From Whitmania pigra (taxonomy: Eukaryota; Annelida; Clitellata; Hirudinida; Haemopidae), in contig JAJTWR010000182.1 in NCBI GenBank assembly GCA_021613335.1, forward strand, positions 1,320,001 to 1,384,000: 64,000 bases of DNA, in the 5' to 3' direction. Made by a program: the position numbers and the translations under genes. Shown in pieces: positions 27,961 to 41,501 of this stretch. The notes below the pieces were generated by a model, which had not been told where the DNA came from, did not search any database, and saw nothing but the letters and a program-made list of their open reading frames with translations. Every line of letters begins with the position of its first letter. Within the stretch, counting starts at the first letter, position 1.

Positions 27961-28157
27961 ACATCCATCATCATCGTCGTCGTCATAATCACCACCGCCA
28001 TCATTATCACCATCATTTTCAAAACCAGCACTATCGCTGATGATTGCCGCTGCCATCATTATCATCATCATCATCATCATCATCTTCTTCTTCTTCTTCT
28101 TCTTTTTCTTATTCAAAACCACCACAACAATCATCAGCACCACGACCATTGCCGCTG

Positions 28158-28192
<35 letters not shown>

Positions 28193-28435
28193 TCCGTAAT
28201 GATCATTGGCCGGCGGTCTGTGGTTATTTATTCCCAGTTCGTCCGTTGTTCAATGGAAAAGAATGAAATTGAAACCTCGGTGTGGCCAATCTCAGAGCGG
28301 CCAGTCGTGATTTAGTGGGAGGCAACAGGTCCTTTCCTCATCCTCATCTTCCTCCTCATCCTCATCTTCATCCTCCTCATCCTCATCCTCCTCAACCTCT
28401 TCTTCCTCCCCACCATCATCATCATCATCCCCTCC
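27961..28435. repeat. CAT/CTT/CCT triplet-rich microsatellite cluster
   Basis: (CAT)n at 27963-28020 and 28053-28083, (CTT)n at 28083-28105, (CAT)n at 28157-28195, then a TCCTCA-rich stretch at 28335-28435. Confidence 0.85.
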
Positions 28436-28644
28436 TCAGATCCAGGTGACAAATCGCCCACAGAGGGACTAAACTCAGGCAGTGATTATAATGTTTTATG
28501 GACTTCTTCCAGCCTCCTAAAACAAACACTCGCAACAAACTCGGGCCAGGCAGACCACCCGTGTCAGGAAGGCGTGGCCGAGTTAAGGGTGGGTTTGGGG
28601 CGGCGCTGAAGTGAGTTAAGAGTGAAATGGTGGTCGGAATGGGT

Positions 28645-28675
<31 letters not shown>

Positions 28676-30325
28676 CTCGGGGATACTGCGGTTCATAAAT
28701 CGCCGGCGGTGCGCACGCCCGGCACAGGCGGACAAATCCAAACGGACTCTGAGAGCGCGATAAGGTGGGTGAGACGAGAGGGAATGAGGCAGATTTATGA
28801 ATTATTCAGCCGTTGTTATCGTATCGTCTTGATTACGTCTTATATTTTATCTGCCACCCTCGCAAATTATCCCAAAACATCGCCTTGTCCTCTCGCGGCA
28901 TTTGTTGAGCTCCGACTAATGACCTAGTTGCTAGGTTGACCGGTGGCTGTTGTAGATGTTGTTGTCGTCGTGTTCTTAATTTAATGACTAAAATTACATT
29001 TCTGTTTTTCCCGATGATAAATTCATCTGATGGATCTGCTGCGACAAATCCACGTTTAACTTGATCATCAAATTTCCCGGATTGATGAATCCAATGAGAT
29101 GAACATCTGCCATCAATGCCCTCAATGCCGAATTAACTACAATCCCACATTGTCTTTCTTCTGTAATCTCTACCTGAGGTGTACGTGTACACGTCTACCC
29201 CCACGTCTTTGCAATCCACGCCCTCCCATTTCCCGCCTGAATACATACGCCTGAATCTTTATACCTGTCCGAGTGTTAATTAAAACAAAGGAGACAAAAA
29301 CAAATGTAATTTGTTTAATTTTAGTTTTTGTTTTTGAAGAAAATAAAAACTCTTGACGCCTGGTTACTGATTCGAATATTTGTCAATGTTCAATCTTCAA
29401 TGTTTAATGTTGTTGTCAGGGCAATCAATTTTCTTCTGTGAAAATGATGACAAGTTTTCAATGAAACCGTTAAATTTTTAAAATTCATATACATAATAAT
29501 ATTAATAAAAACCATATTATAATAACCATAATATTTATATAATGATAATACATTATATATAATGATAATATTATGTGTTATAATAATAATACTAAAATTA
29601 TACATAAATATTCGTTTATTGAGAAATATATTACTAAACGTTGACGTTTGCATCTCAAAATTGCCAAGGACTACTTGTAAGAGGTGTACAAGTAGAGGGC
29701 ACAGGACAGGATGGTGTAATTCCAATGGACCCCCTGAAGAATGCACGCATGATGTACGAGTTTTCTTTGTCGAACAAGATCTCTTCTGCCTTTATACATC
29801 ATACTTTTACAACTCAAGTCGCCATCTCTTTTCTCCTCCTGCCCTCATTGTGTATATCTCTCTTCCTCGTCGTGTGTGGTCCTCGGCGTAATTTGTGGTG
29901 CCCCTGTGGGTGCCTGGCAGACCGACGGTGTAATGGTTCGGGTGGCGCAGATGATGACGAAATACGATGATATTCTCTAACATAGAATGGCCACTGTTAA
30001 TCCTCAACAAATGTCCTTGGGCATGTGTCGTAAAATCTTTTTTTTCGGTTTTTCTGTTTCCGTATTGTTATTTATTTATTTATTTTTTTGATCCAAAAAT
30101 TACAACATTTCACTGTCGGTCACATTTCTCCTCGTGTGGCAGGGAAACACGAATTAGTTTTTTTTTGTTTTCAAAAAAAAATGAGAAAGTCCTGCGCATG
30201 TAACTTTGTGATTGACTGATGTCCTATCGTCCCTCGAAATGTACATTCCTTTGTTCCATGCGTTCGTCATTCTTTTGTTCATTCTGCCAAGCTGGACGTT
30301 GGCCAGATTCACAAATTGTTGTTGT
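28436..30325. other. Single-copy region, relatively GC-rich at its left end
   Basis: 28440-28930 is more GC-rich than its surroundings and contains a (GA)n run at about 28650-28676, but no coding family is seen. 29460-29640 is very AT-rich. A possible orphan exon at 29669-29753 is discussed in the findings. Confidence 0.4.
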
Positions 30326-30327
30326 TA

Positions 30328-30367
<40 letters not shown>

Positions 30368-30415
30368 GTTATTATTATTATTATTATTATTATATTATTA
30401 TTATTATTATTACCA
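30326..30415. repeat. (TTA)n microsatellite
   Basis: About 90 bases of TTA/TAT triplets with TTG interruptions. No SINE head was found on either side. Confidence 0.95.
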
Positions 30416-32780
30416 CATTTAAATGTTAAACTTATTTTGAAAATGTTAACCATAAAGTGAGAGGGTAAATTACAAAATAGTAATTATTATAAAATAATAA
30501 TAATTATAAAAATAATTATTATGAAATAATAATAATAACATTAAATTATTAATGACGGTGGTCACCTTATTCCATACATGATTAAAATTATAAAATTTTT
30601 GTTTAAATTTTTTAATCCATAATTTAAATTATGTAGGACAGCATTTGCCGTGTCTTTTATCAAGTGAATTTAAGTGCATTTATATTCAGACTGAATGACC
30701 TTTTCAATATTTTATCCACTCAAGTCTTAATTTCTCGATCCATGTGTCGTGTTTGGAAAATACAAATAATTTAATAATTATTAAAAATAATAATTATTAT
30801 TATTATAATTATTAAAAATAATAAATATTTAAATAATAATTTAATAATATTTATTTAGTAATATTAATAATTAATAAATTAATATTATTAATATAATTTA
30901 TATTATTATAAATAAAAAATAATAATTATATTATTATAATTATTTTTTAATAATAATTATTATTATTTTTATAATTATGATACCATTCATAATCACGAAC
31001 GAAGGTGAGAGCCATTAAACCGTGAAATGATTTCGAAACACAACACCTGGCTCCACCTGGTGAGGAGAAGTCAATATTTCAGGAGCTCCTCAGCTGCCAT
31101 TAAACCATCACGTGACCTCCACGGGCAACGGAGAACATGACCGGTCGACAAGATGACCGCACACCGTGGTGGTTGATGACGAGTGGATGGAGTCCTGCCG
31201 TGTAGGAATAATAATTGGGATTATTCGGTTGCATCGTAATTACTGATCTGTTGCGTAATGGTGCATGGTTTGTCGTATTTGTCTCGACTTCATTTGAAAA
31301 CACATTTCTCGTGGAAATTAATGAACCTCGAGTTTCTTTTTTGAAGCCTCTTGATGTATAATCACGGCTTTAAAATTACTTTTCCAAATAAGTCTTCTTT
31401 TTTTTGTGGTCCTAGTGACCACCGGGTAGCGAGAAGTTTTAAATTCATTCGCTCTGCTCATTTGTAACTTGGGCGACAAGATTAATTGTTTAATTGCATT
31501 CTTAGCAGGAGTTGGAATTTTTATTTCTCGAGAAATGATTATTTGCCGTTCGTCAACAGGTTATTTCTATTCACGACTGTGCCAAATCAAAGATGGCCTG
31601 CCTTAAGATCTTCATCCAGTCGGTTTAAGCAGGCATTTCTGTAAACAACGTGTTTATCGTTTGTATGTTTAATGTTTCGTGTTCATTTTACAATCAATTT
31701 CTCTTTTTGTCCCGCATATTCTCGCATATTTGATAGAAAAAATAATTTTTTTTAAGAGTATGTGAACCTCAGAAAATAAAAGTCAATATTTGAAAAGTCT
31801 ACATCATCCTATTTATGACTGGATTCGTTGACAGATTGGAAAGCAAAAAACGTTCGACAAAAACGGATGATCGGAGAAAGATTTGAAAGAATTGGAAACA
31901 AATGTATCCGGTGCAAAAACGCAGGAGAATTTGATGGCCCTAAAATTGTTCGTCCTTTGACAAACGGATGTCGCCTGCCACGCCCTCTGTCCAACCCATC
32001 CATCAATCAGGCGGAAAATTAATCCCTTTCTATTCTAACAACATCCGGATGCATCCTCCATTATCGCTCAGAGTCGATATTTCGTGACGTTCGCTCACCT
32101 TGGATTCTCTCGTCCACTTCCTGTGCGATCGGTTTCGTTCAACAGCTTCCCTGGTTTCACCCTCACGGTGTATTGTCATGCCCAGGAAACATATTCCTGA
32201 CCTCATGCATGTGTGTGTATGCGTGCGAGAGTTCAAATCAATTTAGTAATTAGGCGATTAGAAATATCGCCTACGTCAACTTGAGCAAGCGAGGTCCTAA
32301 CCCCGAAATGATGCGGAAGCAAAGAAGCAGCATTTCTAAAAAATTTCTTAGCTTTTATAATCTCCCATTGATTGAACTGGCTCTGCTTTATGAGCACTAA
32401 CCTCTCGTTGATCGCCGACATTACCCATTATCGGCCACTTCATGCAATCCGCGCATCGACTTTGCGAGGAGATAATTTTCGCGTTTTATTTCTCGCTTAC
32501 GTTTTTTCCATTATCTCAATCTTTTCTAGAACTTCTCTTCCATTATTCTTTCGTGCGCTCTTTCTTTCTGTCTTTTTTTTTCTTTCCTTCCTCAAATCAC
32601 CGAGGATTATTTTGCTTTATTCGCCTTTCCACTAAAAAGTATTTTCTCGTTTATAACGTTCTCACTCGAGGAGCCCGGCCTTCCGAGCTATACCGTGGTA
32701 CGATGCCGACTTAAGGCGAATGGCCGGGATTACCGATGGCCCTATAAAGTGGGATGAGTGGGTGATAAATGAAATTCAAG
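30416..32780. other. Intergenic sequence
   Basis: 30470-30980 is AT-rich with many AATAATTAT words that can form small hairpins. 31000-32780 is ordinary single-copy sequence. No gene supported on either strand. Confidence 0.45.
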
Positions 32781-32783
32781 ACG

Positions 32784-32960
32784 GACGGATGGATGGGTAG
32801 TTGGATGGATGGATGGATGGACGGATGGATGGGTGGATGGATGGATGGATGGATGGATGGATGGATGGATGGATGGATGGATGGATGGATGGATGGGTGG
32901 GTGGGTGGATGGACGGATGGATGGGTAGATGGATGGATGGGTAGATGGATGGATGGCCGG
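32784..32960. repeat. (GGAT)n microsatellite
   Basis: About 175 bases of GGAT/GGGT/GGAC units, the same motif family as at 13929-14143, 34735-34800 and 37976-38075. Confidence 0.96.
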
Positions 32961-35900
32961 TCGAAGAGAGTCTTAAACAGGTGGGCAGATTGATGGCGGG
33001 TTGAGGCGGAAGATTAGCTGATAAATGGACTCCGGAGGAGGAATCGAGACGTTTCCTTTCAGTCGTAATTCGGCCCGATCCATCCGCAAATTCAGTCGGT
33101 AATCACCACGCCGCTCGTCATCTTTCCTTATCTTTTCATCCGCTTTCATCGACCGTGAATTTGTGTTGGAGTCTTTTCCTCGAGAACTTCCTCGCCATTA
33201 TGGAGCCGTTTAAGCGGAGAAGTTATGGGTAGGTCTCAGGGTGGATGTCACGAATGATAAACTTTCTTCCTTTTTTTTAGTGAAGGCAGTAAAATCAACT
33301 TCGACTTGAGTACTCATTTTAATGAGAACTTTTGAAACACGAACATTTCTAAAGAGGGAATTTTATTAAACAAAAAAAAATAAACTTCTTTCAAGTGTCA
33401 GAAATCGTTTTCAACGAATTTGATTTCAAAGGATCCATCCTTTTTAATGACCCATTCCTGCTCTCTATCTTCCATTCACTTTTAATCCATTTATCAGCAC
33501 CACACGTACTCGAGCATTTCAAACACGCACACACCAGCAAACAGAATATGCCCACTGGTTCATTTAATAGTTATTTCATTCATTTATTCAGAGCAAGTAA
33601 AATTTCTCCTCGTCTTAAAAGCTGAGTTATTGATTGGAGCTTAGGGTCTGACCTACTACACGACGAATGAGGTTCCGAATTGAAAGAAAAACCTCTTTGG
33701 ATTTCTCGGATATTTCTCGTCTGTACATGCTGAGCGGATAACTAAACAGTTCCTTAAGGAGAATATAATGCAAATTCGTAATACACATTTTTCAAACTCA
33801 TTTGCATATTCATAAAGACCTACGATTGGCGGGGCGTGTAAATTACCAGGAATTTTTGACCTCTCAAAAAACCAATCAGAACGAGGGTGGAAAGAGGAGA
33901 CTTTCGTCTTACGTTTCAATGCTGGAAAACTTAACCTTTCTTTCTCCCGAGGATCCAGTCGGTGATGCATTTTTATATCCTCTAGGAAATTCCATTCCCG
34001 AGTTATAAATAGCACTTCAAGGAAGGTCGGCCAATGAAAACGAACGACAGGCTCGCAAATCAACTTAGAGCAACAAGAAGAAAAAATGTTCACGTGATGG
34101 ACTGAGTGTCGTGTTGATGTTGTTTTTTGTTTTTTCATTTTCATGAATGAATGAATGAATGAATTACTACTTTTTATTACGAATCACGTGGCCGACGTGT
34201 TACTATGGCTCCGCCCAGTAGGTCTACGAATAAGAACGATCTTCTCATCTAGAATGACATCAATCACTAGCTAGTAACCCAGATGCTCGAGTGCCAGCCC
34301 CATTATCGCCTGCCATGTTGTTATTGTTTTCCTTCCATTTGTATTTTTCTCGTTGCCATGGAAATGATCGGAGATTTCCAAGGGAGGAGGTCATTCAATC
34401 AAGTGAAATAACGTTGGATCGATCTATTTTTGCAGTTGCGGGAATTTCCTCGAGGCTACTTTCTATAACATCGGCGTGATTACTGGACGATTTTTTTCGT
34501 ATCGAAACTAAAAGCTTAAAAGGAGCAGGACCTTCCAAAGTGCCCAAGCGATGATTTGTTTCGCACAGACGGATGGATTGAGCGGATGGATGACTTCGTT
34601 TAATCTCAATCATCCCCTCACTTTTCATCGACATCTCACTCGTTCATTCCCTCGGGGAGAGGATTTTAGTTGAAACTGGAAACGAGGAAAGTGATTTATA
34701 ATTAAATCATAAAATAAAATGATGGATGGGTGAATGGATTGATGGATGGATGGATGGATGGATGGATGGATGGATGAATGGACGGACGGACGGACGAACG
34801 GAATGATGGATGGATTGTAGATGGAGGAGTAGGTACAGTTGGAAAATGAACTGTCCGGTTTCAGTGTTTCAGAAATTTTAAAAATATCTTCTCAGTTCAC
34901 CTGAAGTCGATATCGAATGAGAATCGCTTCGAAACCTATCTCGAACTGAAACACGACCAACAGCGATTAATTCAGAGGCGATGTTTTATCAGCTTTCCAT
35001 GAAAGAAAGAATGAGGAAATAAATGACGAATTAATGCATACACGGAGAGAAAATATGGGGAGAGATGAGTACAAGGAGGGAAGGGGACCTGTTCCTTTGT
35101 CCTGACCTTGCTATGACAAGGTCACATGGAGGTGAAGCCCTGCACAAGTGAATTTGTCGAAGTAGGTCATCGGAATGACTTTGCAGGAAATATCCAATCT
35201 TTCAGTTTCTCTTTTAAATTGTGGATAATCTCGTCTGACACGAGATGGATGGATGGATGGAAGGCTGGTATTTGAGGATGAATGCAGAGTGGGTGGGTGG
35301 ATTAATTCCGACGGAAGACTGAATGAGAAGACGGAGAGGTGAACGAATGAACTAATGATAAAAACGAGTGATTGAATGAATGCATGAGAGTTATTGAATG
35401 AATGCATGAGCGAGTGATTGAATGAATGCATGGACGAACGAACGAAGGAGTAGATGGATGAACTAGCTCATGAGATGGTCCTGTTTCATGATATATGGAA
35501 TGATTGATGCATTGAAAGGCCTGATAATGAATGAATTATGATATGAATTATTATGAGTTATGATGAATTAATGCATACATGAGATGAATTTGAAAACACA
35601 ATCACGATCTCATAGAGTAGCAATGCATAGGTGAATAGAAATGCATTAGTGAATTTGTGAATTATAGAAAGGTCGGAAAACCCGCGAACGGATTAAAGGA
35701 ATAACTTACGAACGACAGAAGGTTTTAGGCCTGCGGTTTCATATTTTGTTATTTACGAGACGAGGAAAGGTAGCCATTTTGAAAGAATTGAAATTTCCCT
35801 ATGATCTTCGCTTCAAGAGAATTCTCAGTCCGATTCTTGGTCCGTTTTTAGGATTTTTTTTTTAAAGAAAAAAAAGAGAAAATTGTTTCCACATTTTTAT

Positions 35901-36212
35901 TATTAATGTGTGTCAGTGTTTAATTTCACTTACTTAACAAATATGTTAATATTTTGTATGTCTTTCATCATTTCTTGCAGAATATACTTTTATGATATTT
36001 ACTTCGATGCTGTGTACTTTCGGTGGGGGGGATTAAATATATTATTAGTTATTTCATCTAATATTAATCTTTACTAAATATGATGAAGTTAAATATATTG
36101 TTATTATTATATTATATTATTATTATATATTATATATATTAAATGGATATTATTATTATTATTTAAATCAGTTTCGTCATCCACCAAGCATCTATACCTA
36201 TACCAATAATTA
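32961..36212. other. Intergenic sequence with short GGAT and GAATGAATG runs
   Basis: A GGAT/GGAC tract lies at 34720-34810 and GAATGAATGAAT runs at 34143-34165 and 35370-35435. The rest is unique and no coding family was recognised, including the 162-residue minus frame at 33656-34144. Confidence 0.45.
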
Positions 36213-36220
36213 CTCACCAC

Positions 36221-37532
36221 CAGTGATGGGCAAAAATCAAATCAAATCTCAATGGTCAAATCTCAAATCATTTGTAAAATGATTTAAATCTCAACAACCA
36301 AATCTCAAATAAAATCAAAAAATTCCAAATAGAATCAAATCCCAGATGCCCAAATCCCAAATCGAATCAAATCTTCCAAAATTTACTGCTGCCCTATCTT
36401 TGCAAATTTTTTCGAGCAAAACACAATGAAATTAACAGCCAACATTTTTAGTTTTATTATTATTTTTTTTTATTTATTTATTGAAACCAAAAAAAGGTGT
36501 CTGATAAAAATTGGTGTCTGATAATCAGTACATATAGATAATCTTTTATTTTCTTTTTGATCAAAGGCAAACCTGGCAGCTTCCTCGGAAAATATTGTGA
36601 ATGCTTTGAGCATGTTTCTGGCATTGTCATTATACCACTTTTGCTCAAAATATCCAATGTCGATGCTCTGCAACCCATACTCTGACAGTATTTCCTCAAA
36701 AGCTGCACAAATATTTTTTCCTGTGTGTTGTGACCCGAAGTGTCTGTAAGCAGCCGTCTTTGTTCTCAGCTGAAAGCCTTCGTCAAAGTAGTGGAATTTT
36801 ACTCCAATAATTGGTTCAAATGAACGGCTGCTCCACAAATCTGTTGAAGCATGTACACATCTGATGCTCAAATTATTATTAATTAGTAGTTCAATTTCAT
36901 TCTTCAAATTGTCTCTTAATGTCTGCAATACACCAGTTAATTTTCTATTTATAGTCCTTCTACTTGGGATAACATAATTTGGATCCACAATTCTCATAAA
37001 AGAGGCAAAACCTGAACTTTCAACTTTGCTTCGGCTACAAGATGTTTCACTATTCCTTCGGTAAGGGCCTTTTGCTTTGGATTGGAATCATTGTATGTCA
37101 GAGAAGGAGAATTTTCATTAATACCTCCTGCCACAGCCATGAATGGTAGCAATGAATGTCTCTGTTGAGTTGTTGTTTCCTTATCTTTTTCTTTTGCATC
37201 TTTGTACAGATCTAGATGACTGGACTAAAGAGAAAAACCCCATATTTCCTGCTATCTAACTCGGACATATTTAAAACGCGGTAAAGCTACAAGTAGAACA
37301 AAAGCATGTAACCTACAACAATGTTTATAACCATTTTTACAAAATTAAAAATATATAACCATCTTTATTTCAATGATTTGATTTGAAAAAGCAAATCGAA
37401 TCAAAAAAAGGCAAATCTAATCGAATCAAAATCACTGAGGCCAAAATCGATTCCAACAATGTTCAAATCGAATCGCAACCTTGCCTAAATCACGATCTAA
37501 ATCGCAATCGCGATTTATTTTGCCCATCACTG
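36221..37532 (-). mobile_element. ZBED-type hAT element with perfect 8-bp TSD, internally decayed
   Basis: The termini are CAGTGATGGGCAAAAATCAA at 36221 and, on the minus strand from 37532, CAGTGATGGGCAAAATAAAT: a 15-16 base inverted repeat. The identical octamer CTCACCAC flanks both sides (36213-36220 and 37533-37540). The 1312-bp element has AAATC-rich subterminal regions and a partial transposase on the minus strand. It lacks a BED zinc finger and the C-terminal dimerisation region, so it is non-autonomous. Confidence 0.92.
36470..37230 (-). pseudogene. ZBED1-like hAT transposase fragment
   Basis: The main frame (36997-36470) carries hAT blocks: DPNYVIPSRRTI (compare the family EPRYRVPSRRTI), CVHASTDLWSSRSFEPIIGV (the TDxWTS block with the catalytic-region Asp), and WYNDNARNMLKAF (the TDNAxNM block). 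An upstream frame at about 37230-37000 (SLLPFMAVAGG, KALTEGIVKHLV) belongs to the same protein but needs a shift at about 37000-37020 to join. The sequence stops well before the C-terminal dimerisation domain. Confidence 0.85.
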
Positions 37533-37540
37533 CTCACCAC

Positions 37541-37975
37541 TGATGTGCGCATGCTAATAATTATAATTATTACTAATTATTAATTATGCATGATATATTA
37601 TAATATTTCACGCGTGTGAAGTGTGTCTTTGTGCTGTTGCTGTTCGAACCTCGTAATGAAACAAAGTGAAGAAGGTGACCAAAAAAATAATAATTTGGGA
37701 CATTTAAGATTTTAAGTGTTTGGAAATAATTATTTATAATAAAAAAAAAAAGAAGTACCATTTTAGGAAAATGTTCAAAACGGTTATTAATGGAAATATT
37801 ACCAAGAAATACGAAATAATCATTCACGAGTCGATCCTGCGAGTTCGAGTCCTGTGTTTGTCGTACGATGTCATTAATCCAAGTCTAAGGAGACACGCTT
37901 CAGTGGCTGCGAGGACACCGGTATTATGTGAACACCTATTCATGTCTCTTCTCAGCTGGATCGGTTAGTGGATAG
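37541..37975. other. Intergenic sequence
   Basis: No gene recognised; AT-rich with a poly-A run near 37740. Confidence 0.45.
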
Positions 37976-38009
37976 GTGGACCAGTGGATGGATGGATGAA
38001 TGGCTGGGC

Positions 38010-38042
<33 letters not shown>

Positions 38043-38080
38043 CATGGATGCATGGATGGATGGATGTATGGATGAATACA
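37976..38080. repeat. (GGAT)n microsatellite
   Basis: About 100 bases of GGAT-type units with GCAT variants. Confidence 0.93.
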
Positions 38081-38557
38081 CAGATATAGATGCTTAGTTA
38101 TTTGAATGAAAGACTTTTTATTCTGATGATTGTGAAGAAATACATGAATGGACGAAAAGCTGACAATGGATAACAGTCGTGGGATATTATAAAATATATT
38201 CAGACGATAAACTGTTGGTTTGTACTTGGGGGAGGTCATAATTCGGTTGAATAGAGATCAAGCAATCGGCTTTCCAAAGGAATAGGGAGGGTTTTTAAAA
38301 ATACTATCATCATCATCATCATCATCGCCATCATCATCATCATAATAATAATCATCATAATCGTCATCATCGGCGAGTCCTGCTGGTCCTAAGATCAGTG
38401 GCTGTAACTGGTTGACCATAGACAGCTTGAGGTCATAAAGTGCTGATTGAAGGGGTGTGTCATCGGATGTAATGACGACTTGATTGGTTGGATGTTGCTT
38501 CGTTATTTGGCTGGTTGTTTGAACCGTTTGACAACTGATTGGTTGAACTAATTAACA

Positions 38558-38634
<77 letters not shown>

Positions 38635-40463
38635 GATTGACTGACTGACTGATTGTATCGGATTATGGTCACCTGAATGTTTGATTGCCCGTTTAATGAA
38701 GTCATTCACATGGACGTCGACCTATTCAATTGAGAGATTGAAAACTCGCAGACAAAGTGTTCGTCACTTAAGTCACCATTAACACCGTCATCTTGGTTGT
38801 TACCATCATCATCATATCTATTATCACCGACCATCATCAGGGGCGTCGTAGTCATCGTCATCATCATCGTCGTCGTCATCATCTCTTCCATAATCACCAT
38901 TAACGACATCTTCATTATCATCATCTAATCAACTGAGCGATAATAAATAACATCCGACTTTCCCTGACTTTTTGAAGAAGGAGGCGTAACATTTGAAGGC
39001 GTTTAATTAATTTAATTTAATTTAATTTAATTCATTTTATTTTATTTTATTTTATTTTAATTAGATTTGCTTGTTTATGTCATTCGATCTTCTTGGTTCT
39101 TTGTACGCCATGTTGGAATCAAGAGTTACAACGATCTATGCTCAGAGAAAGAGTCAAGGTCAGTTTAAAATATCCTTCCCTTGTTATCGCCCATACATTT
39201 GGCGGTCTCTAGCCACTGGTGTTAGGAAGATTTATCGTTTGCCACATCTCGCGCATTAATCATCATCATCATCATCATCACCTTCGTGGTAGTTATCATC
39301 ATCATCATCATCGTCATTATTTGTTCTAGTTTTTCATTCTGAGCATCTTCTGCTCTCGAAGAGTCGCTTATTGCTTTTTCCATTCTTTCCATTTTCCGAC
39401 TTTTTATATCAATGGTCTAATTTTTACTTTCTATGGTTTCTCTAATATCGCCCGGAATTTGTCCATTTGTTAGTCATTTCTGATCAAATGAGAATATACA
39501 GCCACGTCTGTGATTCTGTCAGTAATACATCATCGTCATCTTTCTCTTTCAAAGCCAAAATTATCATCATCATCATCATCACCGCAATTATCATCACGAT
39601 ATTTTATGACATCCTCTGAAAGTCGTCATCATCATCATTAATTGTCATCGAGCATCCATCTTGATCCATCATCATCGTCGTAGTCGTCGTCGTCGTCATT
39701 GGGTTGCATGGAAACGGTGGCAACGCGGCGCTACATCATTAGCGAGATCATCAATCGTAGGCAGCAGTGGCCGGCACAATGGATATCTGAATCGTTAACT
39801 CCTTCCAGTCATCAGGTCCCTGAGCAGAAAATGTTGGAAATGTTGAAAATGTTGGGCGTCACAATCTGAAAGCGACACGTCCTGCCATAAATCACATTTT
39901 CAATCCTCTGCCCCTGGTTTCTTTTTTTTAACTTTCGTCGATTTTCTCTCTTTAAGTTCGTTTTTTTTCATCAGGAGAAGTTAAAAAATAAAAAAAAGAT
40001 AAAATGCAATTTAATCTCTGAAATTTTTTTCGAAATCATTTTTCATGAAATACAAAATTATCGTTTTTTTTTAATTTTTAAATTTTGAATCAAAACCTTT
40101 TTGTGCATTTAAATTCTGAATTTTGTTTCTCGCTTGTCCACTGTCGCGTGCTCACTCCGGTTCTTGGAGCCGAAAAATGTTCGGTTTTTTAATTCACAAG
40201 AAATTATTTCGCCATTCACGAGGATTTTTGGGTTTCCATGTTAATTTCGTTCAGAAAATTCTACCACATGAGGCTAGAAGTGAAAGCTGCAGACGGAAAA
40301 ATTCATCCTCGACCGAGGAAGGTGCAAAGAGAGACGAAACAATCAATTTTCTTGCTGACGTGTCGCTTTTGGGGGGTTATTTACTTTCACTTCTGCAGAC
40401 GTTTCTTTTAGGGAGTTAAGTTGTTTTATTCATATGATCTTGTATTCAATATTGTATTCTTTC
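38081..40463. other. Intergenic sequence with several short microsatellites
   Basis: (CAT)n at 38307-38370, (TTGA)n at 38558-38645, CAT triplets at 38800-38930, a TTTAA/TTTTA run at 39005-39062, and CAT triplets at 39257-39325 and 39565-39700. No gene recognised. Confidence 0.5.
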
Positions 40464-40690
40464 AATGTTTCAGTGTTTATGTGTTCTTTCAATATTGTAT
40501 TGTTTCAATGTTTATGAATTGTTTCGTTATTGCATTGTTTTAATGTTTATGTATTCTTTCGATATTGTATTGTTTCAATGTTTATGAATTGTTTCAATAT
40601 TGCATTGTTTCAATGTTTATGTATGGTTTCAACATTGTATTGTTTCAATGTTTATGAATTGTTTCAATATTGTATTGTTTCAATGTCATT
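40464..40690. repeat. Minisatellite with TTTCAATGTTTATG and TTTCAATATTGTATTG units
   Basis: About six to seven copies of a unit near 34 bases, alternating the two sub-motifs with single-base variation. Confidence 0.85.
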
Positions 40691-40828
40691 TTATCGGTTT
40701 GTTCTAATGATGTTTCATTGTAATATTTTACAGCTTCTCATAGATGAATGGGTGCGACGACATTTTATAAACATTTCTTGATTTCAAAATCTTCGATGTT
40801 TTTGAAATTAAAAGTCGTCAAAAGGAAA

Positions 40829-40970
40829 TAAGTAGTTCTAATTAATATTTAAATAATTAGTTCTAACTAATATTTAAATAAGTAGTTCTAATTGATATTT
40901 AAATAAGTAGTTTTAATTAATATTTAAATAAGTAGTTCTAATTAATATTTAAATAAGTAGTTCTAATTGA
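40829..40970. repeat. 25-bp minisatellite (AAATAAGTAGTTCTAATTAATATTT)n, five to six copies
   Basis: The unit contains AAGTAGTTCTAATTAATATT. The copies differ by few bases (AAGTAG/AATTAG, AATTAA/AATTGA/AACTAA). Confidence 0.9.
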
Positions 40971-41140
40971 ACTTCTAATTGGATAAAAAAAACTTTCTTT
41001 GCTCGTGCTATTTATGCGTGTTATACGTTGAAACATTGAACTTGATGATGAGGCCAAATAAGTTTGTCTTTTCGATTTAAACATCAGATGAAGTTAACAT
41101 CACATTTAACATCACACTCGCTTTGTTTTGTATTTTCCTC

Positions 41141-41179
41141 CTAACCCTAACCTTAACCCTAGCCCTAACTCTAACCCTT
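41141..41179. repeat. Degenerate telomere-like (CCCTAA)n array
   Basis: About six hexamers: CTAACCCTAACCTTAACCCT followed by AGCCCTAACTCTAACCC. Variants CCTTAA, CCCTAG and CTCTAA interrupt the perfect CCCTAA/TTAGGG motif. The array is short and internal, so it is an interstitial telomeric sequence rather than a chromosome end. Confidence 0.85.
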
Positions 41180-41501
41180 CTTTTGCATATTTCTGTTTCG
41201 TTTTAATTTCTTTTGCATATTTCTGTTTCGTATTATTATTATTTTTTGTATAATCAAGTTTCATTTTAATTCCTTTCGTACAATTTAAGTTTCATTTTTA
41301 ATCTTTTATTCGGTTCCTTTTGTTTATCTGACCGTGGTTGCAGGTCCACTTGTCTTTTTTTGTTGCATTCCTTTGTTCATCTGACTTTGTTTGCTATGAA
41401 AGCATTTCGGTTTTATGAACTTTTTAGTTTCGCTCGAATGCGATATTGTCTTCCTTAAACTTGATTTTGTTTCTATTTCTTGTTCCTACTCACTTTCTTC
41501 T

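Noticed and set aside
33656..34144. 162-residue minus-strand frame
   Set aside because: No recognised family, no splice support, and composition like the surrounding non-coding DNA.
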